Source of the DNA: Bradyrhizobium sp. sBnM-33
GTDB taxonomy: Bacteria > Pseudomonadota > Alphaproteobacteria > Rhizobiales > Xanthobacteraceae
NCBI RefSeq assembly: GCF_032917945.1
Contig: NZ_CP136624.1
Location: 6,200,001-6,264,000, forward strand
DNA length: 64,000 bases
Direction of reading: 5' to 3'
Both the position numbers and the translations under genes were made by a program. The notes under the pieces are model-generated. The model saw nothing but the letters and a program-made list of their open reading frames with translations, made no database searches and was not told the DNA's origin. Position 1 is the stretch's first letter, and every line of letters begins with the position of its first letter. Shown here piece after piece: positions 35,288 to 44,883 of the stretch.

Positions 35288-36157
35288 TCAGAACTCGAAC
35301 AGCCGCGCCGGATTATCGACCAGAATCTTCTGCTGCAGTTCCGGCTCCGGTGCAAACAGCGGAATGAGATCGACCAGATCGCCGTCGTTGGGCATCACCT
35401 TCACATTGGGGTGCGGCCAGTCGGTTCCCCAGATCACGCGGTCCGGCGCCGTCTCGACAATATGCCGCGCGAACGGCACCGCGTCGTGGAATGGCGGCCC
35501 GCCGGACGATACCCGCTCGCAGCCGCACACCTTGACCCAGCATTTCTCGTCCCGCTTCATCAGGTCGATCAGCGTCCGGAACGGAAGCTGGTCGAGACCG
35601 TCGGACGCCTTCACACGGCCCATATGATCGATGGTGTAGCGCACCGGCAATTTTGCCAGCGTCTCGGCATATTCGGGCAGATCTATCGCGTCGAAATGCA
35701 GGTCGATGTGCCAGCCGAGCGGCGCGACCATCGCGACGATACGGTGGAACGCCGCCATGTCGGGCACCCCGCCGAGATGCCGCACGAAATTGAAGCGGCA
35801 GCCGCGGAAACCGCCCTCATGCAAGTCGCGAAGGCCGCGCTCGGTGATGGTGTCGTCGATATTGGCGACGGCGCGAAAGGTGCCGTTGCTGACAGCGATC
35901 GCGTCGAGCGCCACGCGGTTATCGATACCGTGCACGCTGGCATTGACGATGACGGCGCGACCGATCCCGAGCTTCCTGTGCAGCCCCCGGAAATCCTCCA
36001 GCGGCGCGTCGGGCGGCGTATAGGGCCGACCGGGCGCGTAAGGGTATTTGTCGCCGGGGCCGAAGATATGGGTATGCGCGTCACACGCCAGCTCCGGAAG
36101 CTTGAATTTCGGCGTTCGTGTATTGGGATCGGGTCCGGGGATGGTCGGCTTGTCCAT
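35288..36157 (-). CDS. ligI: 2-pyrone-4,6-dicarboxylate hydrolase (amidohydrolase family)
   Basis: 289 aa. Landmarks of LigI: ACDAHTHIFGPGDKYPYAPG (metal His pair), HEGGFRGCRFNFVRHLGG, TIDHMGR, and VIWGTDWPHPNVKVMP with the catalytic Asp. It opens PDC to 4-oxalomesaconate, the substrate of GalB two genes downstream. AGAAGGCACC precedes ATG 36157; the in-frame start at 36238 would overlap the regulator. It is 34 bases after the TetR gene, so the regulator is probably co-transcribed. Confidence 0.87.
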   Translation of the reverse strand: MDKPTIPGPDPNTRTPKFKLPELACDAHTHIFGPGDKYPYAPGRPYTPPDAPLEDFRGLHRKLGIGRAVIVNASVHGIDNRVALDAIAVSNGTFRAVANIDDTITERGLRDLHEGGFRGCRFNFVRHLGGVPDMAAFHRIVAMVAPLGWHIDLHFDAIDLPEYAETLAKLPVRYTIDHMGRVKASDGLDQLPFRTLIDLMKRDEKCWVKVCGCERVSSGGPPFHDAVPFARHIVETAPDRVIWGTDWPHPNVKVMPNDGDLVDLIPLFAPEPELQQKILVDNPARLFEF

Positions 36158-36191
36158 GGTGCCTTCTGCGGTGCTCGGTTCGGGCAGGTAT

Positions 36192-36917
36192 CTAGTCGGG
36201 TGGATTTTCTTTCCGCTTTCGAGCGGTACCCACCGCATGCGGTTGTATTGGCTTGGTCCGGCGTGACGCGCCGTCGATGTGATTGATGTCGGGCGCCTGC
36301 AACGAGGCGACCGTCGCCGAGACGAGTTGCTCGATCGCTTCCGCCATATCGGCGCCGTCGGCTTCGCGGCGGGAGAGCCGCGTCACCCGCTCCGGATTGA
36401 CGAGGGTGTAATAGAGCGCGCCGAGCAGGAATTGCGACCGCCACACGATCGTCGTCCGCGGCAGATGCGGCAGGCTTTCCGCGATGGCATCGATGAATGC
36501 GTTGGTGGTGTCGTCGAAGATTTCCGCGATGATTCGGCCCACCACGGCGTTGCCTTCGGCCGACATCACCGCGCGCAGCCGCGTGAACCGCGCCCCACCG
36601 CCGGCAAGATCGCTGCTCGACGAAAACGCGGGCTGCACATAGGCGCGCACAATCGCCTCCAGCCGGTCCTGAACGTCGCGCACGCGCCGTGCCGCCACCA
36701 GCAATTCGATGCGGCGCTTGTTCATCGGCCCGCAGTGGCGCTTGTAGATTTCGAGCAGCAAGCCGTCCTTGCTCTTGAAGTGATAGGTGATGCTGCCGGG
36801 GTTGGCGCCCGCCTCCAGCGCAATGTCGCGGATCGAGACGGCATTGAAGCCGCGCGTCGAGAACAACAGCTCGGCCGCGCTCAGGATGGCTTCCCGCATG
36901 TTCGGGTTTCGCGTCAT
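36192..36917 (-). CDS. TetR-family transcription regulator
   Basis: 241 aa. N-terminal helix-turn-helix at about residues 8-55: MREAILSAAELLFSTRGFNA, then VSIRDIALEAGANPGSITYH and FKSKDGLLLEIY. The C-terminal ligand-binding half is of the DUF1956/TetR_C type with RRIELLVAARRVRD. It is divergent from the Bug gene at 37008 and first in line with the catabolic genes. The palindrome between the two starts is the natural operator, so both directions are probably repressed until an aromatic intermediate binds. Confidence 0.88.
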   Translation of the reverse strand: MTRNPNMREAILSAAELLFSTRGFNAVSIRDIALEAGANPGSITYHFKSKDGLLLEIYKRHCGPMNKRRIELLVAARRVRDVQDRLEAIVRAYVQPAFSSSSDLAGGGARFTRLRAVMSAEGNAVVGRIIAEIFDDTTNAFIDAIAESLPHLPRTTIVWRSQFLLGALYYTLVNPERVTRLSRREADGADMAEAIEQLVSATVASLQAPDINHIDGASRRTKPIQPHAVGTARKRKENPPD

Positions 36918-36940
36918 GGCATTTGCTTTCCGTTCTCGAG

Positions 36941-36960
36941 TTTTGTACGTTTGTACAAAA
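36941..36960. promoter_or_regulatory. Candidate TetR operator (perfect palindrome)
   Basis: TTTTGTACGTTTGTACAAAA: 8-base arms TTTTGTAC and GTACAAAA around GTTT. It lies 24 bases upstream of the TetR start and 48 before the divergent Bug gene, the right size and place for a TetR dimer site. Confidence 0.75.
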
Positions 36961-37007
36961 TATCAGGTCTAGTCAACAAAAACCCTATTCCAGAGGAAGG
37001 CGCCCGC

Positions 37008-37985
37008 ATGTCCGTTTTCAGCAAGATCCTGCGCACCGTATTCGCAGCCGCCACGCTTTCGCTGGCGGCCACACACGCCTCCTCGGAGCAGTTCCCGACC
37101 CGGCCCGTGCGCATCCTGGTGCCCTATGCTGCCGGCGGCGCCGTCGACGTGCTGGCGCGCACGCTCGGGCAATCGCTGTCGAAGACCTGGCGGCAGCAGC
37201 CCGTCATCGAAAATCGGCCGGGCGCTGGCGGAATCATCGCCTCGCAGGCGCTCACGCAATCGGCGCCGGACGGCTACACGCTGATCCTGGTCGCCAGCGG
37301 CCATCCGCTGAACCAGTTCTTCTATCCAAAGCTGCCCTACGACACCTTCAAGGACTTCACCGCCATCAGCGAGATCGCCTACTCGCCGCTCGCAATCGTG
37401 GTGTCCAAAACCAACCCAGTGAAGAATTTGCAGGAGTTACTGGCGACAGCGCGTGCAAAGCCTGAGGCATTGTCGTACGGCATGTCCGGCAACGGCACCT
37501 CGGCGCATCTGGCCGGTGAACTCCTCAACCACATGGCGAAGGTGAAAATCCAGGCGATCCCCTACAAAGGCGGCGCACCTGCCCTCACGGCCGTGATCGC
37601 AGGTGAGATTCCCATGAGCGTCAACCCGCTGCCCGAGGTGGTCGGCCAACTCGAAGGCAATGCGGTGCGCGCTCTTGCCGTGACAACGGCCCAGCGCTCG
37701 AAGGTGTTGCCCGATGTTCCAACGGTCGCGGAAGCCGGCCTGCCCGGCTATGACGCCTCGGTCTGGTGGGGTTTTCTCGGTCCGGCCGGCATGGCGCCTG
37801 ACCTAGTCGCCAAGATCCACGCCGACCTTGCTGCCGCCCTGAAGGATCCGGTGGTGCTCACCGCGCTGGAAAAGATGGGCGCCACGCCGGTCGGCAATTC
37901 GCCCAAGGATTTCGACGCCTTCATGCGCGCCGAAGCTGCGAAGTGGGAGCCGGTGCTGAAAGAGGCGAATATCAAGGTGCAATAA
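37008..37985 (+). CDS. Bug/TctC-type tricarboxylate-transporter receptor
   Basis: 325 aa, intact. Signal MSVFSKILRTVFAAATLSLA with THASSEQ, then FPTRPVRILVPYAAGGAVDV and ENRPGAGGIIASQALTQSAP, LPDVPTVAEAGLPGYD, and a KWEPVLKEANI end, all standard for Bug proteins. AGAGGAAGG precedes ATG 37008. It is divergent from the catabolic operon and shares its control region, so it likely captures the pathway substrate. No TctA or TctB gene follows; the membrane partners must lie elsewhere. Confidence 0.92.
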   Translation: MSVFSKILRTVFAAATLSLAATHASSEQFPTRPVRILVPYAAGGAVDVLARTLGQSLSKTWRQQPVIENRPGAGGIIASQALTQSAPDGYTLILVASGHPLNQFFYPKLPYDTFKDFTAISEIAYSPLAIVVSKTNPVKNLQELLATARAKPEALSYGMSGNGTSAHLAGELLNHMAKVKIQAIPYKGGAPALTAVIAGEIPMSVNPLPEVVGQLEGNAVRALAVTTAQRSKVLPDVPTVAEAGLPGYDASVWWGFLGPAGMAPDLVAKIHADLAAALKDPVVLTALEKMGATPVGNSPKDFDAFMRAEAAKWEPVLKEANIKVQ

Positions 37986-38014
37986 GGACTGCGAGCCGGC
38001 GTTGCGCGATCAGA

Positions 38015-39304
38015 TCACCGCGCATTCGCCGGTGCATGCACGTGCCAGAGATCGGCGCGCCAGTGCAGCACGATCGCGAGCATTAGCGCGAGACCGGCAG
38101 CCGCGTAGAGTGTGCCGGTCGCCGCAAATCCGATCTCGTCGATCAGGCTGCCGGCGGCCAACAGGCCGATCGGCAGGCCGTAGATCACCATCATGCGCAC
38201 GCCCATCACCCGGCCGCGAAAATTCTCGCTCGCGGTCCGCATCAGGATGACGGCGATCGAAATCATGGCGAGGCTTTGCGAAAAGCCTGCTACCACCAGA
38301 CACACGATCGCGGTCGGCACCGTCTGCATCTGCGCAAACACCAGCAAGGTCGCGTACCAGACGACGGTCGCGCCGATCATCAGCCGCGCCACCCGGATGT
38401 CGCGGATCAGGCTCAATACGATCGAGCCGGCCAGCGAGCCGATCGCAAAACTTGCCGACAGATAGCCGAGCCCGGTCTGGTTGGTGCCGTAAATCGTCTT
38501 GGCGATATAGGGCAGCAGGCCGTTGGAAAGCGGATAGGCCGTCAAGTTGGCGAGGAACGCCACCCAGAGCGCGGCCTGCATCCGCGGCGTGGTCCAGACA
38601 TAGGCGACCCCCTCCTTGAGATCGCGCAGCGGCGAGTGCTGCAATGCCCCGCGAGAAGCCTCGCCCGCCGCATCCGGCTTTGCCGGCGCGACGATGCACA
38701 GCGTCAGCGCGGTCGCGATAATATAGAGGGCGACGATCGCCACATAGGCCGGGCCCATGCCGAGCGAGGCAAACAAGCCGGCACCGCTCAGCGCGCCGGC
38801 GATGCGCGCGGTATCCATCGTGGTGCGCGAGATGCTGATTGCCCCAATCAACTGGCCATGCGGCATGATGGTCGCAACTAACGCGCCGCGCACGCCAAGA
38901 TCCGATGGGCGGACGATGCCCATCACGGCCGCGATGACAAAAACGAAAATCGGCGCGAGGTGGCCCGACAGCGCCAAGGTCATCAGCACGGCCGCCAGTA
39001 TCGCGTAGGTCGCGCGCATCATCGCCAGCAGATCGCGATGACCGATGCGGTCGCCGACGACGCCGAACATCGGCGCTACCAACGTACCGACATAGCCGAG
39101 TGAGGCGAACAGAGTAAGCAGCAGGACCGATCCGGTCTCGACCAGCACGTACCAGCCGAGAATCAGCGTTTCCATCTCGAACGCCCACGAGGTGAGCAGA
39201 TCAGCCGGCCACTGAAAACGGTAGTTCCTGACGCGGAATGGTGCGAGCGCGGAGGATTGCGCCGGCTCGCTCAAAGTGCGTTGTCGCGATTCATCGCGGT
39301 CCAC
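38015..39304 (-). CDS. MFS transporter (EntS/MFS_3 type)
   Basis: 429 aa with 12 predicted membrane segments. The N-terminus SALAPFRVRNYRFQWPADLL and GYVGTLVAPMFGVVGDRIGH (the motif A region, loop 2-3) are typical, and RPSDLGVRGALVATIMPHGQ resembles the periplasmic loop of MFS_3 exporters. GTG 39304 follows AGGGCAGG. Earlier in-frame sequence up to 39517 is out of place with the neighbouring GGDEF-EAL gene and is rejected. Substrate unknown; its stop lies 30 bases from the convergent Bug gene. Confidence 0.85.
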   Translation of the reverse strand: MDRDESRQRTLSEPAQSSALAPFRVRNYRFQWPADLLTSWAFEMETLILGWYVLVETGSVLLLTLFASLGYVGTLVAPMFGVVGDRIGHRDLLAMMRATYAILAAVLMTLALSGHLAPIFVFVIAAVMGIVRPSDLGVRGALVATIMPHGQLIGAISISRTTMDTARIAGALSGAGLFASLGMGPAYVAIVALYIIATALTLCIVAPAKPDAAGEASRGALQHSPLRDLKEGVAYVWTTPRMQAALWVAFLANLTAYPLSNGLLPYIAKTIYGTNQTGLGYLSASFAIGSLAGSIVLSLIRDIRVARLMIGATVVWYATLLVFAQMQTVPTAIVCLVVAGFSQSLAMISIAVILMRTASENFRGRVMGVRMMVIYGLPIGLLAAGSLIDEIGFAATGTLYAAAGLALMLAIVLHWRADLWHVHAPANAR

Positions 39305-39371
39305 CCTGCCCTGTTTTTTGTTATGAAGAACTGGATAGCAAGCCGAGCCCTGCGTTTCAAGCAACCGCGTT

Positions 39372-41274
39372 TCAAGCAGCCGACATGGCCCTGGCGCGGT
39401 GCGAGAGCAACAGCCGCCGCACCTCGGCGGCCGATATCGCGGGGCTGAACAAATAGCCCTGCATCTCGGTGCAGCCGAGGATGTACAGCAAGTTCCGTTG
39501 CTGCTCGGTTTCGACACCCTCCGCTGTCGTCGTCATGTCGCTGGCGGCTGCGATGTTCACTACCGCCTGGATGATGGACGAGGATGCGCCGGGGCCTGCG
39601 ATATCCCTGATGAAGGAGCGATCGATCTTGATCTTGTCGAATGGAAAGCGCTGCAGGTAACTGAGCGAGGAGTAGCCGGTGCCGAAATCGTCCAGCGCGA
39701 TCCGGATACCCAGCTTGCGCAACTGGTGCAGCATATCGAGCGCCGCCTCGTCGTCGCGAATGAGCGGTGATTTCGAGCTCCAGCCTGCCCGCAGGAAGGC
39801 CGCACGCGGCGAGCGCCGCGGCTACGTTCAACGCCAACGATTGGCTCCTGAACTGCACCGGCGAGACGTTGACGGCGACGCGGACATGGTCCGGCCAGGT
39901 AGCGGCCTCGGCGCAGGCGGCATTGAGCACCCATGGTCCGAGCTGATTGATCAGACCGCTGTCTTCCGCGATCGGGATGAATTCCGCCGGCGAGATCATA
40001 CCGCGTTCGGGGTGCCGCCACCGCAACAGCGCCTCGCAGGATGAGATCTTGCCGTCCTCGATGTTGACCACCGGCTGATAGTAGGTTTCGAGGCTGCCGT
40101 CGTTGATCGCCTGGCGCAGCTCGAGTTCCAGGCTTCGCCGCGTCTTGGCGCGCTGATCCATGCCGGCCTCAAAGAATCGATGGGTTCGCCGTCCGTCGCC
40201 CTTGGCGCCGTAGAGCGCCAGGTCTGCATTCCTCAACAGATGGTCGAGGTCCACCCCGTCGCCGGGGGCAAGCGCTATGCCGATGCTGGCATCGGTGGTG
40301 ATCAGGTGCCCCATGCATTCAAAGGGCTGCCTGATCGCCGAATAGATTTCATCAACGAGCCGAGTGGTTTCCGAGCGATCCTTGATAGGCATTTGAATGA
40401 CGGCGAACTCGTCGCCGCCGAGCCGGGCCGCCACGTCGGTTTCCCTCAAGCAACCGCGCAGGCGATCGGCGACGCCTTTGAGCAGCTCATCGCCGATCCG
40501 ATGGCCGAGCGCGTCGTTGACGCTCTTGAATTCGTCGATGTCGATATAGAGCACCGCCAATTGCTCGCCTGGCCGGATCGCTGTGAGCGAACGTTCCAGC
40601 CGCTCGCGGAACAGGATCCGGTTCGGCAGGTCTGTCAGACCGTCGTAGTGCGCCAGATGCGCTATCTTTTCTTCCGCACGCTGGCGCTCGGTGATGTCTT
40701 CGATCGTAGCCACCCATCCGCCGCCCTTCAGCGGCCTGTTGATGATCTCGATCGCCCGGCCGCCCGGTGCTTCCGTAAGTTGACGCGTGGCCTTGCCGAG
40801 CGACACTTTCTGGATGATCGCGTTGCAGAATTCATCGACGTCGCCATCGAAGGATCCGGTTTCCTTCCGGTGGGCGATCAGCCGCTGCATCGTGCAGCCG
40901 GGCTTCGCCACGTCGGGCGACAATCCGAACATATCGAGATAGGGCTGGTTGCAAATGATGATCCGTGCGGATGCATCATACAGAACAAGGCCCTGCGGGA
41001 TATTGTTCACGGCGATCGAGAGCTGGCGCCGCTCGGCCACCAGCCGCTGATCAGTCAGTCGGTCGCGCCGCAGCAACAGTCCGGCAACGACGGCCAGAAC
41101 GGCGACGAGCGCCAGCAGGACGCGTTCGCGCAGGCCCCATCCGGAGGTCGCGATGCCGCCGATAACGGCCGCTGCGAGCAGAGCGCAGCATACTGCAAGC
41201 CGCGTGATCGCTCCGGCCCTTTGCGCAGGTCCGGCCGAACCGCTCGACGTTTGCGGGCCGCCGTCGATGTCCAC
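39372..41274 (-). pseudogene. PAS-GGDEF-EAL cyclic-di-GMP enzyme, frameshifted in EAL
   Basis: About 630 residues: two membrane segments near the N-terminus (LAVCCALLAAAVIGGIATS and VLLALVAVLAVVAGLLL), a PAS domain (NNIPQGLVLYDASARIIICN), GGDEF with intact ARLGGDEFAVI, and an EAL domain with EALLRWRHP. A deletion not divisible by three at about 39764, after GRLELEIT, moves the rest (ALDDFGTGYSSLSYLQRFPF and EGVETEQQ) to another frame ending at 39372. The cyclase half could still work; the phosphodiesterase half cannot unless the shift is a sequencing error. GGGGAGGCATCTGG precedes GTG 41274. Confidence 0.85.
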
Positions 41275-41740
41275 CCCAGATGCCTCCCCGCGCGCATGCC
41301 CCGCCAAGATGCCCCGATTTGGCGAGCGGCATGCGCCAGATGAAAAGTTGGCGTGCGGTCGGACTCCAAAACGGAACTTGGCTTTCCGATCGCGCGTTGG
41401 CGATATTGGCGCAGCACTGAGGAAGGCCCGTTACAACTTGCAGTTAGCAATCTCTTACCCTGCACACGACCCGGGTCCGATCCGCAATCTGGAATGGGAG
41501 GTTACCGAGAGGAGGTCATCGGGAGGCTCCTCCCGTTCGAAGTGGTAAATGAATGATTAATCCGCAGCCGGCGTCGCGCCGGGTCGGAAATGCAAGAAAG
41601 CCCTTATTTTCCAGCGCGACAGGCACTCGACGGCACTGGCGAAGTTTCGCTGCAAATACGAATCCTGACCGAGATGCCGCAGATTTAGCTGATACGGAAC
41701 CACGCCGGTTTAACCGTTTCTCTAGTCGGGGGCGCCCATA
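41275..41740. other. Divergent intergenic region (466 bases)
   Basis: Lies between the divergent GGDEF-EAL and HerA-like genes and must hold both promoters. I see no gene, hairpin or repeat that stands out. Confidence 0.5.
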
Positions 41741-43525
41741 ATGCTGGCCAGACCCCAATTCATGAGATCCAGGTTCAACACCGTGACATCCTTCGGACGT
41801 GTGATTTCCGTGCGCGGCTCCCTCGCCCGGGTCGGACTTCTGGCAACGGGCCAGATGCCCCTTTCCGAAGTGCGCGCCACCGTCGGCCGCTTCATCAGTA
41901 TTCGCTGTGCGACATCTACCACCATCATCGCGATGATTACCGAGGTGTCGTGCGAGAATCAGCCAAGTTCTGATGAATACATCGCGACCGCATCGGTCGA
42001 CCTGCTCGGCGAAATTCTCGGCGGCGACCGCCCTAAATTCCAACGCGGCGTCACCAATTATCCGACGATCGGCGACGCCGTCGACCTCGTCACCGCCCAG
42101 GACCTTCGCACCGTCTATGCGCCGAGCGGGTCGGACCAGATCAATGTCGGCACCTTGCAGCAGGACCGCTCGGTGATCGCCTATGTCGACGTCGAGGAGA
42201 TGCTCTCCAAGCACTTCGCGGTCCTCGGTTCCACCGGCGTCGGCAAATCGACCAGCGTGTCGTTGCTGCTCAACGAGATTCTCAAGGCGCGGCCGAACCT
42301 GCGGATTTTCCTGCTCGACGTGCACAACGAATATGGCCGCTGCTTCGGTGACCGCGCGCTGGTAATGAACCCGCGCAATTTGAAACTGCCCTTCTGGCTG
42401 TTCAATTTCGAAGAGATCGTCGACGTGCTGTTCGGCGGCCGCCCGGGCGTGCCGGAAGAGCTCGACGTCCTCGCCGAAGTCATTCCGATGGCGAAGGGCA
42501 TCTATACCCAGTATCAGAACTCCGACCGGCTCGGACTCAAGCGCATGGATCCCAAGTCGGTCGGCTACACCGTCGATACGCCGGTGCCGTATCGCCTCGT
42601 CGACCTGATCTCGCTGATCGACGAGCGGATGGGCAAGCTGGAGAACCGCTCCTCGCGCATCATCTATCACAAGCTGATCTCGCGCATCGAGACCGTACGC
42701 AACGATCCGCGCTACGCCTTCATGTTCGACAACGCCAATGTCGGCGGCGACACCATGGCGGAAGTCATCAGCCATCTGTTCCGGCTGCCTGCCAACGGCC
42801 GGCCGATGACCATCATGCAGCTCGCCGGCTTCCCCGCCGAAGTCGTTGATTCCGTCGTGTCGGTGCTGTGCCGCATGGCGTTCGATTTCGGCCTGTGGAG
42901 CGACGGCGTGTCGCCGCTGCTGTTCGTGTGCGAGGAAGCGCACCGTTACGCTTCCGCCGACCGCAACATCGGCTTCGGCCCGACGCGCAAGGCGGTCTCG
43001 CGCATTGCCAAAGAGGGGCGCAAATACGGCGTCTATCTCGGCCTCGTCACCCAGCGCCCGGCCGAACTCGACGCCACCATCATTTCCCAGTGCAATACGC
43101 TGTTTGCGATGCGCCTTGCCAACGACCGTGACCAGGCGCTGCTGCGCTCGGCCGTCTCGGACGCCGCCGCCAACCTGTTGTCGTTCGTGCCCTCGCTCGG
43201 CACCCGCGAAGTGCTGGCCTTCGGCGAAGGCGTGGCGCTGCCGACGCGGTTGCGCTTCAAGGAGGTTCCGGTCCATCAATTGCCGCGCAGCGAAGCTACC
43301 ATTGCGACAGTGCCGTCGGTTTCCGCCGGCCACGACATGCATTTCGTCTCCGCCGTGCTGGAACGCTGGCGCGGCGCCACCTCGCACCGCGACGTGCCGA
43401 ACGACCCCTCGATCAGCGATCGCCCCGCCGCCCGCGTCATGACGCCGGTCGAAGCGCCGATGCTGCAGCCCTCGATGGGGCTCGATCCCGACCGCTTCTC
43501 GCTGCTTAAAAAGCCGCTGCGCTGA
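41741..43525 (+). CDS. HerA-like ATPase (DUF87)
   Basis: 594 aa. A HAS-barrel-like N-terminus (RFNTVTSFGRVISVRGSLAR) precedes a RecA/FtsK-type ATPase core with Walker A GSTGVGKST at 163-171, LLDVHNEYGR, Walker B PLLFVCEEAH near 390, and a later arginine-rich RKAVSRIAKEGRKYGVYLGL. HerA hexamers translocate DNA, usually with the nuclease NurA. No NurA gene is adjacent, which is common in alphaproteobacteria. The ATG at 41741 has only a weak GGGGGCG; ATG 41762 is an alternative. Confidence 0.9.
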   Translation: MLARPQFMRSRFNTVTSFGRVISVRGSLARVGLLATGQMPLSEVRATVGRFISIRCATSTTIIAMITEVSCENQPSSDEYIATASVDLLGEILGGDRPKFQRGVTNYPTIGDAVDLVTAQDLRTVYAPSGSDQINVGTLQQDRSVIAYVDVEEMLSKHFAVLGSTGVGKSTSVSLLLNEILKARPNLRIFLLDVHNEYGRCFGDRALVMNPRNLKLPFWLFNFEEIVDVLFGGRPGVPEELDVLAEVIPMAKGIYTQYQNSDRLGLKRMDPKSVGYTVDTPVPYRLVDLISLIDERMGKLENRSSRIIYHKLISRIETVRNDPRYAFMFDNANVGGDTMAEVISHLFRLPANGRPMTIMQLAGFPAEVVDSVVSVLCRMAFDFGLWSDGVSPLLFVCEEAHRYASADRNIGFGPTRKAVSRIAKEGRKYGVYLGLVTQRPAELDATIISQCNTLFAMRLANDRDQALLRSAVSDAAANLLSFVPSLGTREVLAFGEGVALPTRLRFKEVPVHQLPRSEATIATVPSVSAGHDMHFVSAVLERWRGATSHRDVPNDPSISDRPAARVMTPVEAPMLQPSMGLDPDRFSLLKKPLR

Positions 43526-43636
43526 GGCGCAACAGCTTCGCGCGATTTCTGCGCGCGCGGCGCTATCCACTTCGTCGCAAAACGCTATATGATTCCGGCA
43601 GCGCCGCATCCCGCGGCCATCAGCTGGAACCCTTTC

Positions 43637-44221
43637 ATGACCAAGCCTGCCGCCAAGCGATTTCAGCCGCCCGCTATCGACAAGCTGCCGGAGGATATCC
43701 GCACGCGAATTCTCGCGGTGCAGGAGAAGTCCGGCTTCGTGCCGAACGTGTTCCTGACGCTGGCCTACCGGCCCGACGAGTTTCGCGCCTTCTTTGCCTA
43801 TCATGACGCGTTGATGGAGAAGGACAGCGGGCTGACCAAGGCCGAGCGCGAAATGATCGTGGTGGCGACGTCCGCCGCCAATCAGTGCCATTACTGCGTG
43901 ATCGCCCACGGCGCGATCCTGCGCATCCGGGCGAAAAACCCCGTGATCGCCGACCAGATCGCGGTCAACTACCGCAAGGCCGACATCACACCGCGGCAGC
44001 GCGCCATGCTCGACTTCGCCATGAAGGTAAGCCGGGCGGCCAATGAAGTCTCCGAGGCCGATTTTGCCGAGGTCGCAAGCCACGGTTTTTCCGAGGACGA
44101 CATCTGGGACATCGCGGCCATTTCGGCCTTCTTCGCGCTGTCGAACCGGCTCGCGAACGTCACCGCGATGCGCCCGAATGACGAATTTTACATGATGGGA
44201 CGGCTGCCGAAACAGGACTGA
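43637..44221 (+). CDS. AhpD-like peroxidase-related protein (carboxymuconolactone decarboxylase family)
   Basis: 194 aa from ATG 43637 (MTKPAAKRFQPPAIDKL). The redox motif CHYCVIAHGAI (CxxC with a distal His) lies at about 92-100 and is preceded by LTKAEREMIVVATSAANQ. This matches the uncharacterised peroxidase-related subfamily of AhpD. It probably reduces hydroperoxides or works as a disulfide carrier; the partner is unknown. The earlier start at 43589 adds a Pro-rich piece without a ribosome binding site. Confidence 0.87.
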   Translation: MTKPAAKRFQPPAIDKLPEDIRTRILAVQEKSGFVPNVFLTLAYRPDEFRAFFAYHDALMEKDSGLTKAEREMIVVATSAANQCHYCVIAHGAILRIRAKNPVIADQIAVNYRKADITPRQRAMLDFAMKVSRAANEVSEADFAEVASHGFSEDDIWDIAAISAFFALSNRLANVTAMRPNDEFYMMGRLPKQD

Positions 44222-44350
44222 GCCCAGCGTCGTTACGGTTCCATCAGACGTTGCGGAGATGGATGGCTGTCCTGCAGTTGGCAAGATTTCATGTTGGAAG
44301 CGCTGCCGCCGTGCTAAAACGGCAGCAGGACTTTTCGTCGGACGAACGCA

Positions 44351-44701
44351 GTGAAAACCCAGCGGCCCATTACCACGGACGATGAGCACGTCGTGCTCAA
44401 GTTCCGGCCGCGTACCTCGGCGCACCCGCCGGGCGGGCGGGAAGAACCTAGCCAAGCCACTCGTCAAGTCAAGGGCCCGCAAACGGCGAACGATCTGTCC
44501 CGTTACGAACGGCCGCGCGATGAGGTTGACGACTTTCGTCATCGCATGCTCGCCAACATCGCAGCGCTCGCATTCACCGTGGCCCTGACCGCGATCGGCA
44601 TCTGGCTCGCCGTGAGCATCGCCGATCTCCGCAAGACCCAGGACTGCGTCCTGATGGGCCGCCGCGACTGCGCAAGGATTTCGGTGGCGCCGCAGGGGTA
44701 G
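44351..44701 (+). CDS. Hypothetical single-pass membrane protein
   Basis: 116 aa from GTG 44351. A polar N-terminal half (Pro, Arg, Glu-rich) is followed by one transmembrane segment, MLANIAALAFTVALTAIGIW, and a short tail with DCVLMGRRDC that has two Cys. A cytoplasmic N-terminus and periplasmic Cys pair is likely. No family recognised; found alone between the AhpD-like gene and the IS4-type element. Confidence 0.65.
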   Translation: MKTQRPITTDDEHVVLKFRPRTSAHPPGGREEPSQATRQVKGPQTANDLSRYERPRDEVDDFRHRMLANIAALAFTVALTAIGIWLAVSIADLRKTQDCVLMGRRDCARISVAPQG

Positions 44702-44883
44702 CAGGGCGTTTCGACATCCAAAACTTTGGACCGCCGTACGCCGCGAGGGCGGCATATCCAGTATGACGCGCCTTCTCCACGCCCTTGCGAGCGAATCCGT
44801 GAGATGGATTGCCTCGCTTCGCTCGCAATGACGGTGAAATAGCGAAGCGCCACAACGATTGTCATACCCCGCGAAGGCGCTAG

